From Archivesica marissinica (Eukaryota > Mollusca > Bivalvia > Venerida > Vesicomyidae), in assembly GCA_014843695.1 (NCBI GenBank), contig CM026387.1, positions 66,818,139 to 66,882,138 on the forward strand: a stretch of DNA of 64,000 bases. The letters run 5' to 3'. The position numbers and the translations under genes were made by a program. Below the pieces are notes generated by a model. The model was given only the letters and a program-made list of their open reading frames with translations, ran no database searches and was not told the origin of the DNA. The stretch's first letter is position 1, and every line of letters starts with the position of its first letter. This document shows positions 1 to 12,786 of the stretch, one piece after another.

Positions 1-1142
1 CATAATTTGCTGCAGCAAAAGTAGGTTGATTCTGACCAGCTTAATATTTCATTCAAATGACGTTAGAAAATGGTGCTCTGTGGTATGTGTTGCTTCGCGT
101 GATTCTCTTCTGTTACAAGTGCTTGTCACCACATATCTGTTGATCAACAGTAGATTTTGAAGAGTTCAATATATTACATACTTGTAAAATTACGAATTTG
201 GATTATACATCAGTTTGCAGCGTTGTTTTAGTCATTTGAGAAAGACCTTGCAGGTAATTTCAAATTTCAAAACATACTTGAAGACAATTTAGCTTGCTAA
301 TTTACGAGAATTTGCAAATGTGTGATTTCACTGGCGGAGTATCTCTCTCTCTCTATAGAATACTGAATAATTGAAATTGTTGTAAATTTATATGGCAAAT
401 TACTCTGAATACTGTATAATGATGACATAATTTTTCAATGAATGAACTCATTTTGATGAATTCTGAGTAGTGGACTTGCTTTGTATAGAGTCAAATATAT
501 GCAGTACATTCGGTAGATGTATGAGATGCTTTTATGATCTGACGCAGACTACTTGTATTACTAGTTGATCGAGACACCACTTATTGAATAATGATGATAC
601 AACACAAAAAGCGATATACCTTGTAGAAGCTGAAAAGAAAGTATTGAAACAGTACTTGCATAAACAGATGATTTAACGTGCTAAGAAACAATTAACATGT
701 TTGCAATATTTAAATTTCTCATACAGTTAATGAATATACATGTATGTATTCTACCTAATGAAATGTGTTTTCAGTGTGTTTTGCTTTGTACAGTGATTTT
801 GATAGATTATTTGTACTTTCAACTAAGTCGATGTTTAAGTGGAGATATTATCATCTGGTTTTGTCTGTCGTATGTCCATCCGTTTATCAGTATTTACTTT
901 GTAACCCCACAGCAACTGTATTTTGTAGTTCACTGTTAACCTTTAGCACGGTAGGTGAAAGGAACAGATAACACATGTGTAATAGTTTTCCTAGACAGTA
1001 GGGTTTATGACAACCCATTGAAATCATCCCGATGAAAGCTCAGTTCATGTTGATAATCAACCCTACCCAAAGCTAAACCGGCAGTTTGTCACATTAAAGA
1101 AGAAACACTAGTAATTTTAATTTGTGGTCACATGTTATGCTT
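1..1142. other. No gene recognised; AT-rich unique DNA
   Basis: I see no convincing exon, RNA gene or repeat array here. A CT dinucleotide run lies near 343-354. The open frames at 697-939 and 765-971 are short, overlap each other in different frames, and are rich in hydrophobic and aromatic residues as expected from AT-rich noncoding DNA. They are judged chance frames. Confidence 0.6.
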
Positions 1143-1327
1143 CGCTCAGACCGTGTCTCATTTATATGAAAAAGTTGGCAGTTTCTTACAAAGGTTGGTG
1201 CACCCAAGTACTGGTTAACTGCTGGAGCCTGCCCAGGAAAGGTGTTGTTAGGTAAGCTGCCCGCCGGCGATATAGCCAAAAATGGTGCTGATGCTGAATG
1301 GTAAAACCCGAAATATAAAATATAACA
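1143..1327 (+). repeat. SINE-like family C, copy 1
   Basis: One of three dispersed copies of the same roughly 135-190 bp body; the others are at 25079-25290 and 50556-50692. Shared blocks include GGAGCCTGCCCAGGAAAGG, GTGTTGTTAGGTAA and TGCCCGCCGGCGATATAG, and the element ends in an A/T-rich tail after AAACCCGAAATATAA. The copy at 25 kb has a B-box-like GGTTCAAGCC just upstream of the same body, which suggests a tRNA-derived SINE. Here only the 3' part of that head (CAGACCGTGTCTCA) remains. The family is not known to me by name. Confidence 0.7.
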
Positions 1328-1881
1328 CGTGTTATGCTATCCTTTAGATAATCAGATCTGTCAAAGAACCAGGTCACTATGTCAGACATGCACCTTGCAA
1401 ACATCTAAACAACTCTATATTTCATTATATTTTAGTTTTTCCCATTTTGAATAACAGCCATTTCCAAAAAAAAAACAAGTAAAGAAAAATATTTTAAACA
1501 TTGTCTCCACTTTGGACCAAGTTTTGTTCAAAGGTGTACAATGCAGATTGTGGTGAGCTACTAGTGACCTGTTGTGTGTATTGTTGGGAATGTTCATCAT
1601 GAAAGACTTGACGTGTGGCTGATGTTAAAGAATCTGTAAATCAAATTAATTGTTCCAGTTTATGTAGTGTTTTATATATATAGAGAGCATCATATTATTA
1701 ATGTGGATCTAATTTAGACACAATTTGACTTAGTGTTTGTTAACTGTTGAGTCCTTTATGAAACCAAATTGGGCAGCATTCGACCTAGATTGTGTGGCTG
1801 AATAATTAGGGTTGTTTACTTCAAATCAAATACCCATAACCGCTGTATATTCGAATACCAATGCTGGTGTTGCAATCTTTC

Positions 1882-2057
1882 ATGTGAGGAAGCTATCCTG
1901 CTGGCTTGCTGTATGTCGGTAATGTTACCCGGATGTCCGTCCGTGCCTGCAATACCACTAGTGTGACATGCATGGTCTTCCACCACCAATAACAGCTGGA
2001 GTGTCGTCATATGACCTAAATAAATTGTTTGTGCATCTATAACCCACCAAAAAAACA
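1882..2057 (+). repeat. SINE-like family F, 5'-truncated copy
   Basis: Matches the body of the fuller copy at 3516-3767. Shared features are GTGAGGAAGCTAT near the start, a TCATATGACCTAA block (TCGTATGACCTAA in the other copy) and the end CCACCAAAAAAAC. The tRNA-like head present in the other copy is missing or decayed beyond recognition. An open frame on the opposite strand over this stretch is a by-product. Confidence 0.65.
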
Positions 2058-2511
2058 AAGCAGACAAATGACGCTGATGGACCGTAAGAACCTTCGTTCC
2101 AGTATAGAACTAAATTAGGAACCTTTTCATCCAGATCAGGGATGGAAGGTAAACCATGTTCAGTCCTATATAGAACCAAATTTAGACATCATTTGTGTTT
2201 GGACATGTACACAATCGAGCACTAGGAAGATGCATATAATATGCGGCATGCATGAACCAGTCCGGTACTCTGGCAATAGAGAACAGTAATTCTTTATAGA
2301 CACTGAAAACAAGCAAAAAATAGGATCAATAGCACAAGGGGTTCAAAATTATTCTAAATTTAGGCATCAAATACACAACCCGAGCACACCATTTTAAACA
2401 AAATTGATCAACTTGGAAATACATCGTTTAAGACGTGATGGTACACGTCGGGCTCAGGTCTAGACTGCTTCACTTACAGTGCCTTTGGTGGACCATAAAT
2501 AATCTTGGCTG
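2058..2511. other. No gene recognised; unique AT-rich DNA
   Basis: Nothing beyond AT-rich single-copy sequence was identified between two SINE-like insertions. Confidence 0.5.
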
Positions 2512-2755
2512 GCTGTCCGATTAGTGCAGTGGTTAGCACGCTCGCTTCTCACCAATGCAACCCGGGTTCGATCCTTGGACCGGGAAGTATGTGAGATGGT
2601 ACGGTGGTCGCCAGATCGGACATTTGGGTTTTCTCCGGGTACTCCTGTTTCCTTCCACTAATGACAACATTTATGCTTTCATCTGCGCCAACGAGAGTGA
2701 TTAATATAAGTTGTTACAGCTTGCTTCACAATCATTGTAAAATAAATAAAGTTTA
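2512..2755 (+). repeat. tRNA-derived SINE family A, full-length copy 1
   Basis: The head carries both internal RNA polymerase III promoter boxes: A box TAGTGCAGTGG at 2522-2532 and B box GGTTCGATCC at 2575-2584. A conserved core follows (GACCGGGAAGTATGTGAGA, then TTTTCTCCGGGTA and TTTCCTTCCAC). The 3' tail contains GAGTGATTAATATAAGTTGT and ends in AAAATAAATAAAG. A second full-length copy is at 62853-63100 and a decayed one at 18216-18330. The head, core and LINE-like tail are the classical tRNA-SINE layout. The core resembles domains known to be shared between distant animal SINEs, but I cannot assign it to a named domain without a search. Confidence 0.9.
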
Positions 2756-3515
2756 AAATAATCTTGTTTATAATTTTCATACACCTAATGATCTTTCCGT
2801 AGTTGGTAGTTATTTTCTTTGAAGAGTTTTGGTAGACGTATATATACATGCAAAATTTACGTTGATTGAATTTTATTCAGCAGTGTAGATTTTGTTCACC
2901 ATGTGTGAAGATGACCCAGTATATATTATTGTTTTTAGCCAGTGTTTAGCACAGGACAAATATCTAATTTGATCTGTGTGTATAATATGGCTGGCATTTA
3001 ATCCAGATGTCCCGAGTTTGATCCAACATAGACTGAACTATATCGTTGAAAACATAATGTAGTTTTTGCAACCAGTCAATACTTATAGATAATAGAGGCG
3101 TATATCCATTATCCATTGTCCAAATATTTCTAAGGTACCCGGTAGATTGTAAGGGAAAGTCCAAAATTGTTGTCTATTGCAGTTTACCAAATGGAATAAT
3201 TTTGAGTGTCACAGTATTGATTATTACATGTAGTTAGTATACATTACATGTATCTGCTGTATAACGGGCATTTTTGTGAATGTCTCTGCCTTTGTCTCCA
3301 TTGTTGTATTTTCTATCTTTCTCTAGACTCGGCCTTGCAACAATAAACAATACCGTTATATGACGCACGGAAGATAGATTCTGCAAGCTGAAATAGTTAA
3401 TAATCAATTAAATGATAAAATATGTGTTACTTTGTAACAGAATAGCTTTGTACATGTAACACCATATGTGTTTCAAAAGAATCAGAAACTACATACATTT
3501 TCATATGTATTTAAA
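2756..3515. other. No gene recognised; unique AT-rich DNA
   Basis: No repeat array or supported exon is visible. An AATAAA-like string occurs near 3340 but has no coding sequence upstream. Confidence 0.5.
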
Positions 3516-3767
3516 GGACCTCCGTGGCCTAGTGGTTAAAGTCGTTGATTTCAAATCACTTACTACTCACTGCGGTATGTTTGATTCCCGCTGGATTGTC
3601 AAATTAAGTGAGGAAGCTATACAGCATATTTGCATTGAGGTCGGTGGTTCTACCTGGGTGCCTGCATGTGCTTGCAATACGGCTTGGAGGGGGCACGCTG
3701 GGTCTTTCTCCAAAAGTCATCGTATGACCTAAGCTGTTGGTGCGACTTTGAACCCCACCAAAAAAAC
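3516..3767 (+). repeat. tRNA-derived SINE-like family F, copy with head
   Basis: Begins with a tRNA-like head (GGACCTCCGTGGCCTAGTGG) in which TGGCCTAGTGG at 3525-3535 fits the A box. GTTTGATTCC at 3579-3588 is a plausible degenerate B box. The body shares GTGAGGAAGCTAT, ATGACCTAA and the terminal CCACCAAAAAAAC with the copy at 1882-2057. The 88-codon open frame across it is fortuitous. Confidence 0.8.
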
Positions 3768-4540
3768 ATATGTCATTATTTATGATACACGGAGCTTACT
3801 AATGCATCGGAATGAAATATTACTGATTAAATTGCCTGTTTGAGAGAGCTTCCTGTTCTAGAGTACTTCCTTCATTGGTGTACAGATAGTTTGTGTCACT
3901 AACATACCGAGGCATTATGCCACACTGTTAAAATCCAACAACTAAGACAAAAATGATTAGATGGTTGATATGTTTGTTTGTAGCAGCCATGGCTTTTATT
4001 GATATATAGATATGTGCTTATATGTTCGATGTTTTTGTAATGATATCCAAACGGAAGAATCATGTATTAAATGTATAAAATTGCTTCAGAGGCAGTACCA
4101 GAGGACATTTCTTGTGTGTTATCTCTGTAGTGCATAAATTGAAGTTGTGAACTGGTTTAAACATATTTTATTACAGATAAAGTGTACAGGAATCCAGTAA
4201 ACGCAAACAATATTATAAGTGTGGGTTGTGAACGAAAGACAATATCTTATTGAATTGTGATTTCTGTCATGTTATTAGAAGATGGTAATATTAAATCCAT
4301 CCCCAGGTAGAAATTTGTGAAGTGAAATGAAATGCGAGAAAGAACCATATTGTTTTATTTTTACTCAAAGCAAAACACACTGAGCACATATATAGAATCA
4401 TCTGTTTATGTAGAGAAATTCCTGTGAAAAGCGCTGGAACTAAATGTGTATACTGACACCATAGTGTGCAACCAGATTGTTATTTCACATTGGTGTCTGG
4501 AATGTTGAATAGTTGGTAAAAAACAGATTCACCCTATGTT
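3768..4540. other. No gene recognised; unique AT-rich DNA
   Basis: Single-copy AT-rich sequence with no supported exon, RNA gene or repeat. Confidence 0.5.
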
Positions 4541-4779
4541 TAACCCTTTCAACACCACAGACCTCTAAATAGGCTTACAAAAAGTGTAGATCCAGATGAG
4601 CCGGCTCGTGACGAGCCGTCTCATCAGGATCTGCACTTTTTGCCAGTGATATGACTATTTTTAGACATAATTACCCATTTTGATAAATGAACTTGTCCAA
4701 ATGTGATTGTCTGATTCATTTATTGGTTTATGAATATCATGGACCAGTCCATGTGAGTTACTTGGTGTTGAATGGGTTA
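4541..4779 (+). mobile_element. MITE-like family D, copy 1, with long internal hairpin
   Basis: The ends form an imperfect terminal inverted repeat: AACCCTTTCAACACC on the left against GGTGTTGAATGGGTT on the right. TA dinucleotides at both outer edges fit a TA target-site duplication, as in Tc1/mariner-type elements. An internal palindrome at about 4583-4637 (GATGAGCCGGCTCG / CGAGCCGTCTCATC) can fold into a long stem. Related copies are at 21773-21965 and, inverted, at 41291-41507. There is no transposase, so it would be non-autonomous. Confidence 0.75.
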
Positions 4780-5694
4780 CAACAGGTACCTGGACAAAAT
4801 CTCATGAACATTACTTGTTGGTACTGAGCCTACCATTTGTAGAACTTTGAAGTGAGAACTGAGATATATTTCTTTATTTATATGGGTGACGTAATTAATG
4901 AACTAATAATGTTCATGACCCTTGAACTTTTGTTTTCTATGAATCTTCTTATTTGATGTATTTCGAAATATGAAATGTTCAAATCTATGTATTGAACCTT
5001 TGATTTGATTTACCAGTATGATATATGCATGTGCTGTGTAGTAATGTTTACTGTCGCCTATATTACATGTTTAATTATGTTGAATAGTATAATTACAGGA
5101 GCAGAAACATACATGCAGTTTTACAGATAAGAACCATGTACTCTATCTTGCCTATCAGATGTTGCCAAGAGATCAATTGTAATGATGATATCAAATTTCA
5201 AACTCAATGCTTACACTTGTGAAATATGGGGATCTGATGCAAAATGTTGCTAATACTGAAGGCCATAATTTCACCATATTTGGCAGCTGGTCATCACACT
5301 GTTATGGTTTCTGCTTCATATACCTGTGTACTATAACTAGACAGGGTTAAAGTGTCTAACCATAAGTATTATGATCTATCAACTGAAAAAGAAAACACAA
5401 AATTAATTTGCATTCCGAGATATTTTGGATTTACACTCAAGATTCTGACAATAATCCAGAATTACATTTTGTTCAATGGAATGATGCCTGAGGATAATTT
5501 ATAGATATAATATAATTATAATGTACATTGTCAAATAAGTGGATTATATTCATGAAATGAAATTGGTATTTTTGAATGCAATATATATCATCATGCATCA
5601 TAATATAATGAATTCATTGGACGGGTTTTATACCAGAAAAGGAACATACAATTAATAGCAACAATGTTAAACAAGGTTAATCTTCAGCACACTT
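4780..5694. other. No gene recognised; unique AT-rich DNA before the first array
   Basis: Single-copy AT-rich sequence. No splice-bounded coding segment or repeat was found. Confidence 0.5.
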
Positions 5695-8036
5695 CATGCA
5701 ACATATTCATTGATACCACTGATGTGGATGAACACTTCTCCAAATACATATTCATTGATATCACCGTAGTGGACAAACACTTCTCCGAATACATATTCAT
5801 TGATACCACCGAAGTGGACGAACACTTCTCCAAATACATATTCATTGATATCACCGTAGTGGACAAACACTTCTCCAAATACATATTCATTGATACCACT
5901 GATGTGGATGAACACTTCTCCAAATACATATTCATTGATACCACCGAAGTGGACGAACACTTCTCCAAATACATATTCATTGATACCACTGATGTGGACG
6001 AACACTTCTCCAAATACATATTCATTGATATCACCGTAGTGGACAAACACTTCTCCAAATACATATTCATTGATACCACTGATGTGGATGAACACTTCTC
6101 CAAATACATATTCATTGATACCACTGATGTGGACGAAAACTTCTCCAAATACATATTCATTGATACCACCGAAGTGGATGAACACTTCTCCAAATACATA
6201 TTCATTGATATCACCGTAGTGGACAAACACTTCTCCAAATACATATTCATTGATACCACTGATGTGGATGAACACTTCTCCAAATACATATTCATTGATA
6301 CCACCGAAGTGGACGAACACTTCTCCAAATACATATTCATTGATACCACCGAAGTGGACGAACACTTCTCCAAATACATATTCATTGATATCACCGTAGT
6401 GGACAAACACTTCTCCAAATACATATTCATTGATATCACCGTAGTGGACAAACACTTCTCCAAATACATATTCATTGATACCACTGATGTGGATGAACAC
6501 TTCTCCAAATACATATTCATTGATACCACCGAAGTGGACGAACACTTCTCCAAATACATATTCATTGATACCACCGAAGTGGACGAACACTTCTCCAAAT
6601 ACATATTCATTGATATCACCGTAGTGGACAAACACTTCTCCAAATACATATTCATTGATATCACCGTAGTGGACAAACACTTCTCCAAATACATATTCAT
6701 TGATACCACTGATGTGGATGAACACTTCTCCAAATACATATTCATTGATACCACCGAAGTGGACGAACACTTCTCCAAATACATATTCATTGATACCACC
6801 GAAGTGGACGAACACTTCTCCAAATACATATTCATTGATATCACCGTAGTGGACAAACACTTCTCCAAATACATATTCATTGATATCACCGTAGTGGACA
6901 AACACTTCTCCAAATACATATTCATTGATACCACTGATGTGGATGAACACTTCTCCAAATACATATTCATTGATACCACCGAAGTGGACGAACACTTCTC
7001 CAAATACATATTCATTGATATCACCGTAGTGGACAAACACTTCTCCAAATACATATTCATTGATACCACTGATGTGGATGAACACTTCTCCAAATACATA
7101 TTCATTGATACCACCGAAGTGGACGAACACTTCTCCAAATACATATTCATTGATACCACCGAAGTGGACGAACACTTCTCCAAATACATATTCATTGATA
7201 TCACCGTAGTGGACAAACACTTCTCCAAATACATATTCATTGATACCACTGATGTGGATGAACACTTCTCCAAATACATATTCATTGATACCACCGAAGT
7301 GGACGAACACTTCTCCAAATACATATTCATTGATACCACTGATGTGGACGAACACTTCTCCAAATACATATTCATTGATATCACCGTAGTGGACAAACAC
7401 TTCTCCAAATACATATTCATTGATACCACTGATGTGGACGAACACTTCTCCAAATACATATTCATTGATACCACCAAAGTGGACGAACACTTCTCCAAAT
7501 ACATATTCATTGATATCACCGTAGTGGACAAACACTTCTCCAAATACATATTCATTGATACCACTGATGTGGATGAACACTTCTCCAAATACATATTCAT
7601 TGATACTACCGAAGTGGACGAACACTTCTCCAAATACATATTCATTGATACCACTGATGTGGACGAACACTTCTCCAAATACATATTCATTGATATCACC
7701 GTAGTGGACAAACACTTCTCCAAATACATATTCATTGATACCACTGATGTGGATGAACACTTCTCCAAATACATATTCATTGATACCACCGAAGTGGACG
7801 AACACTTCTCCAAATACATATTCATTGATATCACCGAAGTGGACGAACACTTCTCCAAATACATATTCATTGATACCACTGATGTGGACGAACACTTCTC
7901 CAAATACATATTCATTGATACCACCGTAGTGGACGAACACTTCTCCAAATACATATTCATTGATATCACTGATGTGGCCGAACACTTCTCCAAAGATACA
8001 TATTCATTGATATTACTGAAGTGGACGAACACTTTG
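5695..8036 (+). repeat. 45-bp minisatellite, about 52 units
   Basis: Unit of 45 bp containing ATATTCATTGATA and GAACACTTCTCCAAATAC. Three main variants differ in the middle: CCACTGATGTGGATG, CCACCGAAGTGGACG and TCACCGTAGTGGACA. They are arranged in places as a five-unit (225-bp) higher-order repeat seen about three times between roughly 6250 and 6930. Because 45 is divisible by three and the unit lacks stops in several frames, it yields a 799-codon frame on + and 782- and 763-codon frames on -. Three equally long frames on both strands, no splice or promoter context and decayed terminal units argue for noncoding satellite. Confidence 0.95.
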
Positions 8037-8058
8037 TCATTCCAAAGAACTTTTAGAC

Positions 8059-8250
8059 TTTAATTTATAACAGTACTTTAAATATTTGAGGGATTTTAAT
8101 TCACAAATCTTACATTTATTTATATATTAGCATGAAAATATTATGCACACAGTTTTGAAATTTAATTTATAACCTACTTTTAATATTTGAGGGATTTTCA
8201 TTCACAAATCTCTTATATTAGCATGAAAATATCATGCACACAGTTTTTAA
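8059..8250 (+). repeat. Two-copy direct repeat of about 95 bp
   Basis: Two adjacent diverged copies share TTTAATTTATAAC, ATATTTGAGGGATTTT and TTAGCATGAAAATAT, then CATGCACACAGTTTT. The second copy is shorter by a small internal deletion. It lies just downstream of the 45-bp array but does not share its unit. Confidence 0.85.
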
Positions 8251-10790
8251 ATCGTCATTAGTGTGCCCGACTTACAGTCATAAATGGTGTGTATGCAGAG
8301 ATTGCAGATTATTCAACAGATTTTGCGTATTACAAGGCGGACGTCCATTTAACGATGTGTCAGGATTGACATTTACACACATGTGTTAGAGCAACTGTGT
8401 TACAGCCATCACTTGGTTGAAGACCACCATAATAGAAATATGTCTCGGTAAAGATGACTTATAGACTTACAAGATGTATCTAAGTGCTACAGCAAACATA
8501 CCGAGTCTAAACATACTGAGTCTGCTGTAATGCACATATGCATGGTTACGGAATGTATTTACGTGATATAGATATTGGCACTCTGTGAAAGGCATATTAC
8601 TGATATATTTTATTTGTGTTGAATGATTGTCCAGTCACATGTACCAGGCTAATGACAGAGAGTTTATACTCATTACTGGGTTGAAGTGTTATTACTGGGT
8701 AAATTGATATTACTGTTCAATAGTCTTGAACAGAGATTGGAGGAGGAAAGTGTTGGTGTACTTATGCGAACAGAAAACATAATTGTAAACATTTAAAACA
8801 GATCTATGCATAACTGTTTGACTATATATGCTAAGAACGTGGCACTTGACAGAAATTGACAACTGGGTATAAAACGTAAAAAACATTACAGGGTAAAATG
8901 CTATAATTAGGACCAAGAAATAGCCATATTATGTACAAATTAAAGGATACACAGGACAATAGGCATAGGTAGTAAGTAGTACGTAATTAGCTATTGATGT
9001 TTATATGACTTTTGCACATCTAATTCATATTAATTAATAAACTAGTTTTAAGCAATGTGGTAAGCAAAAATGAAAATGTAGTGTTCAGCTAGCAATCTAT
9101 AAACACATTTATGACTCCGACCTTGATATTTATTATATATGCATTTCCTATCGTAGATATCAAGAGGTAATCAGTTTTTAGTAAATCGGTGCGCATTGAT
9201 ACATATGTTGCTTGTCGGTAACTGCGGTACGCCGTCTGATCAGGCTCTATGCTGTTTGCAAAAGTGATTTTATCTGCTGTTACATGCAAATGGTTAAGCA
9301 AATACTTGACAGAGTGAAATAGCAAATAATTTTTCTGAAATATTTCCAGTTGTATCTCGGTTATAGTGCATAAATATAGGATCGTACATGAGTACCATAT
9401 TTTATGAAACAAGTTTTGAAATTTGATATTAAGCGAGCCTTTTCTTCTCATCGCATTACCACAGTATCATGAATTTGAAAAAAACCGTCCGTTTGCCAGC
9501 ATCCCTTTGAGCCTTATTACATACATTGCCAGGAAATCAGTGGTGCATCCGCAAGCCATCCCGGATAATTAAAACAACACCACGCAAATAATCGACAATA
9601 CTTTTAATCACTGTATCTCGCTAGTGCATATTTAGCATTTATTGATTTAAACGGTTGATTTTCAACTAAGAAAGCATGAACACAAACTATATGTCAAATG
9701 TCAAAAGCAAGTTGTCATGGCTTGACCAATCAGAATCCTTTATGTGTGTACATACAAGAAAGTTATATGATAATAAATTATATTGCAGATTGAATTATCC
9801 GTGTATAATTTATGTGGATTATAACATGCCAATATATATTCATAGAATCGAAGAAATCAATTTTAAGCACATTAATATAATGGCTACTGCACAATACCTG
9901 TAAAACTTTGATAACAGCTTGGTAAATGGGCAGTTAATCTTGCTCAAACCAGATGTTTGTGTTTTGAGTTACTACCCCTTGATCATAGAAGAGTGGCTGT
10001 AGTTAGATTACACAGAATGGTATTATACTGTCTAAAAGAGTAACATTGTTCTACCCAATAACGCTTCCTTTCTAAACTTAATTATATAAAATAATAACTT
10101 TAAATATTACATGTTGTACAAACCTTTTTGTCCTCTTTGAGTATGAACTGTAGTCTGCCACGCATTTTGATATTGCAATATAATAAATTATTGCGATGTT
10201 TTACTGACTAGATGCTACCCTGACATTGTGAACCATAAGCTAGAATTTAGACTATACCAGAATGAAAACAGGAAAACAAGGTTTGACAACTTTAAGAAAT
10301 CGTTTTAAGTGAAACAGTTACTTTTAAATAATGTTGATTTTTTTTGTAGATAATCATATGCAATAATGACCTTCAATACTTATAGTATTTGAAAATGATA
10401 TCGCAATATCAGATTGCCGAGACCTATACCGCAATAACTGGAATACTGCGGTTTATCACACACCCCTAATGAACCGTATTGACGTATTGTAGACACTTTT
10501 CCAAAATTAGGAATGGGTCAGAGCATTCAGATACGTGAATTGTTGCATTGTAATTTTCGAAATTGGGAAAACTGACAAGTAAATCATGCACATTGAAGTT
10601 ATAGTTTGTATATTGTTACCTTGAATAAAATGAAAACATTACTTTAGATACAAGGATACTGTATAATATTGTTTAAAAAATTAATGCTACAGTTTGTGAA
10701 ATAAACATTGATAGATAAAACCAAGCATGATCAATACAGAACTTTCCATTGGCGTTATCTTGATACAAATAATATGAATGTGTGTAGATT
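8251..10790. other. Long stretch with no gene recognised
   Basis: Mostly unique AT-rich DNA. A short decayed match to MITE-like family E lies at 9232-9297 (GTCTGATCAGGCTCTATG, then CTGTTTGCAAA). The 120-codon minus-strand frame at 9089-9451 overlaps this relic, has biased AT-driven composition and no family resemblance, and is judged noncoding. Confidence 0.5.
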
Positions 10791-10791
10791 T

Positions 10792-10914
10792 GTTTGTATG
10801 ACAGTTGTAAGTGTATTGCATGCGACTATTTTGTTTGTATGACAGTTGTAAGTGTATTGCATGCGACTATTTTGTTTGTATGACAGTTGTAAGTGTATTG
10901 CATGCGACTATTTT
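10792..10914 (+). repeat. 41-bp tandem repeat, three identical or nearly identical units
   Basis: Unit starts at 10792, 10833 and 10874. Each contains GTTTGTATGACAGTTGTAAG followed by TGTATTGCATGCGACTATTTT. It is a small, recent-looking array 110 bp before the 73-bp array and is unrelated to it in sequence. Confidence 0.93.
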
Positions 10915-11025
10915 GTATTATGTTATGTTGATAACCCTACTTGCGAGGATCATTTGCCATTCAATAGCAACCATATTTCTAACCGTCTAGGCGTATATTA
11001 CAGCTACAAAGAGGTTCGATGCATG

Positions 11026-12262
11026 ATTCGACTACCGGGTGGGTATTGCAGGTCCATACTTCCTAACTTGCGTGTATCACAGCAACCCATTTCATTCTAT
11101 TCGACTACTGGGTGGGTATTCCAGGTCCATACTTCCTATCATGCGTGTATCACAGCAACCCATTCCATTCCATTCAACTACCGGGTGGGTATTGCAGGTC
11201 CATACTTCCTATCATGCGTGTATCACAGCAACCCATTTCATTCCATTCGACTACCGGGTGGGTATTGCAGGTCCATACTTCCTATCCTGCATGTGTCACA
11301 GCAACCCATTTCATTCCATTCAACTACCGGGTGGGTATTGCAGGTCCATACTTCCTATCATGCATGTATCACAGCAACCCATTCCATTCCATTCAACTAC
11401 CGGGTGGGTATTTCAGGTCCATACTTCCTATCCTGCGTGTGTCACAGCAACCCATTTCATTCCATTCGACTACCGGGTGGGTATTCCACGTCCATACTTC
11501 CTATCCTGCGTGTGTCACAGCAACCCATTCCATTCGACTACCGGGTGGGTATTCCATGTCCATACTTCCTTCCTATCCTGCGTGTATCACAGCAACCCAT
11601 TCCATTCCATTCGACTACCGGGTGGGTATTTCAGGTCCATACTTCCTATCCTGCGTGTATCACAGCAACCCATTCCATTCCATTCGACTACCGGGGGGTA
11701 TTTCAGGTCCATACTTCGTATCCTGCGTGTATCACAGCAACCCATTCCATTCGACTACCGGGTGGGTATACCAGGTCCATACTTCCTTCCTATCCTGCGT
11801 GTATCACAGCAACCCATTTCATTCCATTCGACTACCGGGTGGGTATTCCAGGTCCATACTTCCTATCATGCGTGTATCACAGCAACCCATTCCATTCCAT
11901 TCGACTACCGGGTGGGTATTGCAGGTCCATACTTCCTATCCTGCGTGTGTCACAGCAACCCATTCCATTCCATTCAACTACCGGGTGGGTATTGCAGGTC
12001 CATACTTCCTTCCTATCCTGCGTGTGTCACAGCAACCCATTCCATTCCATTCAACTACCAGGTGGGTATTCCAGGTCCATACTTCCTATCCTGCGTGTGT
12101 CACAGCAACCCATTTCATTCCATTCGACTACCGTGTGGGTATTGCAGGTCTATAATTCCTATCCTGTGTGTGTCACAGCAACCCATTCCATTCGACTACC
12201 GGGTGGGTATTCCAGGTCCATACTTCCTATCATGCGTGTATCACAGCAACCCATTTCATTTT
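11026..12262 (+). repeat. 73-bp minisatellite, about 17 units
   Basis: The unit contains CGACTACCGGGTGGGTATT, CAGGTCCATACTTCCTATC and GTATCACAGCAACCCATT. Length varies by loss or gain of a 5-bp CCATT and a 4-bp TCCT module. As 73 is not a multiple of three, the frame rotates each unit, and since all three plus-strand phases lack stops, three overlapping frames of 498, 421 and 347 codons arise. Their proteins are the same three peptides in rotated order, which marks them as artefacts of the repeat. Confidence 0.95.
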
Positions 12263-12786
12263 ATTTCATTTTCCAGTTCTTCCAATTCAGTAGATCACCA
12301 ATAAGCACATATGATGACAAAACACAAGTTCCTAATTGCCCCACATAACACAAGTACACATGCATACACACAGGACACTTGGGGCCATAGAACTTACAAC
12401 AATGCCCGCCATGTCTCGCTAACCGCTATCAATGCTCACAACTTTATCTTGTAACATCATCATGGAAAGGAATTTACATAAGCTCTCAGCTTGTTTTCCA
12501 ATCTATTTCAAATATCTTGTGTATTGTATACTGTATATATATATATATATATTGTATAAACTGAACAAAATATATTTAAGCGAACCCTACTTGCATATAA
12601 TGCAACCAGATCCATCATTAATTATGTTTCCATGTATATGAAATTTATAACGTGTAATTTCATGTGAACTGAATGTATTGTTGATAGACTGAGCTAAAGA
12701 AAACATGAAAGTATACAGTATTATCATATTTATTGATATAATTATAATGAGCTATCATGTATAGCATGCATCAACATTCATTTTGC
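12263..12786. other. No gene recognised; contains an AT dinucleotide run
   Basis: Unique AT-rich DNA with a short (TA)n microsatellite near 12534-12551. No coding signal is supported. Confidence 0.5.

Noticed and set aside
5664..8063. 799-codon plus-strand frame as a repetitive secreted or structural protein
   Set aside because: Two minus-strand frames of similar length cover the same DNA, the unit simply lacks stops, and there is no signal peptide or gene context.
9089..9451. 120-codon minus-strand frame as a gene
   Set aside because: It crosses a MITE relic and has AT-driven composition with no motif.
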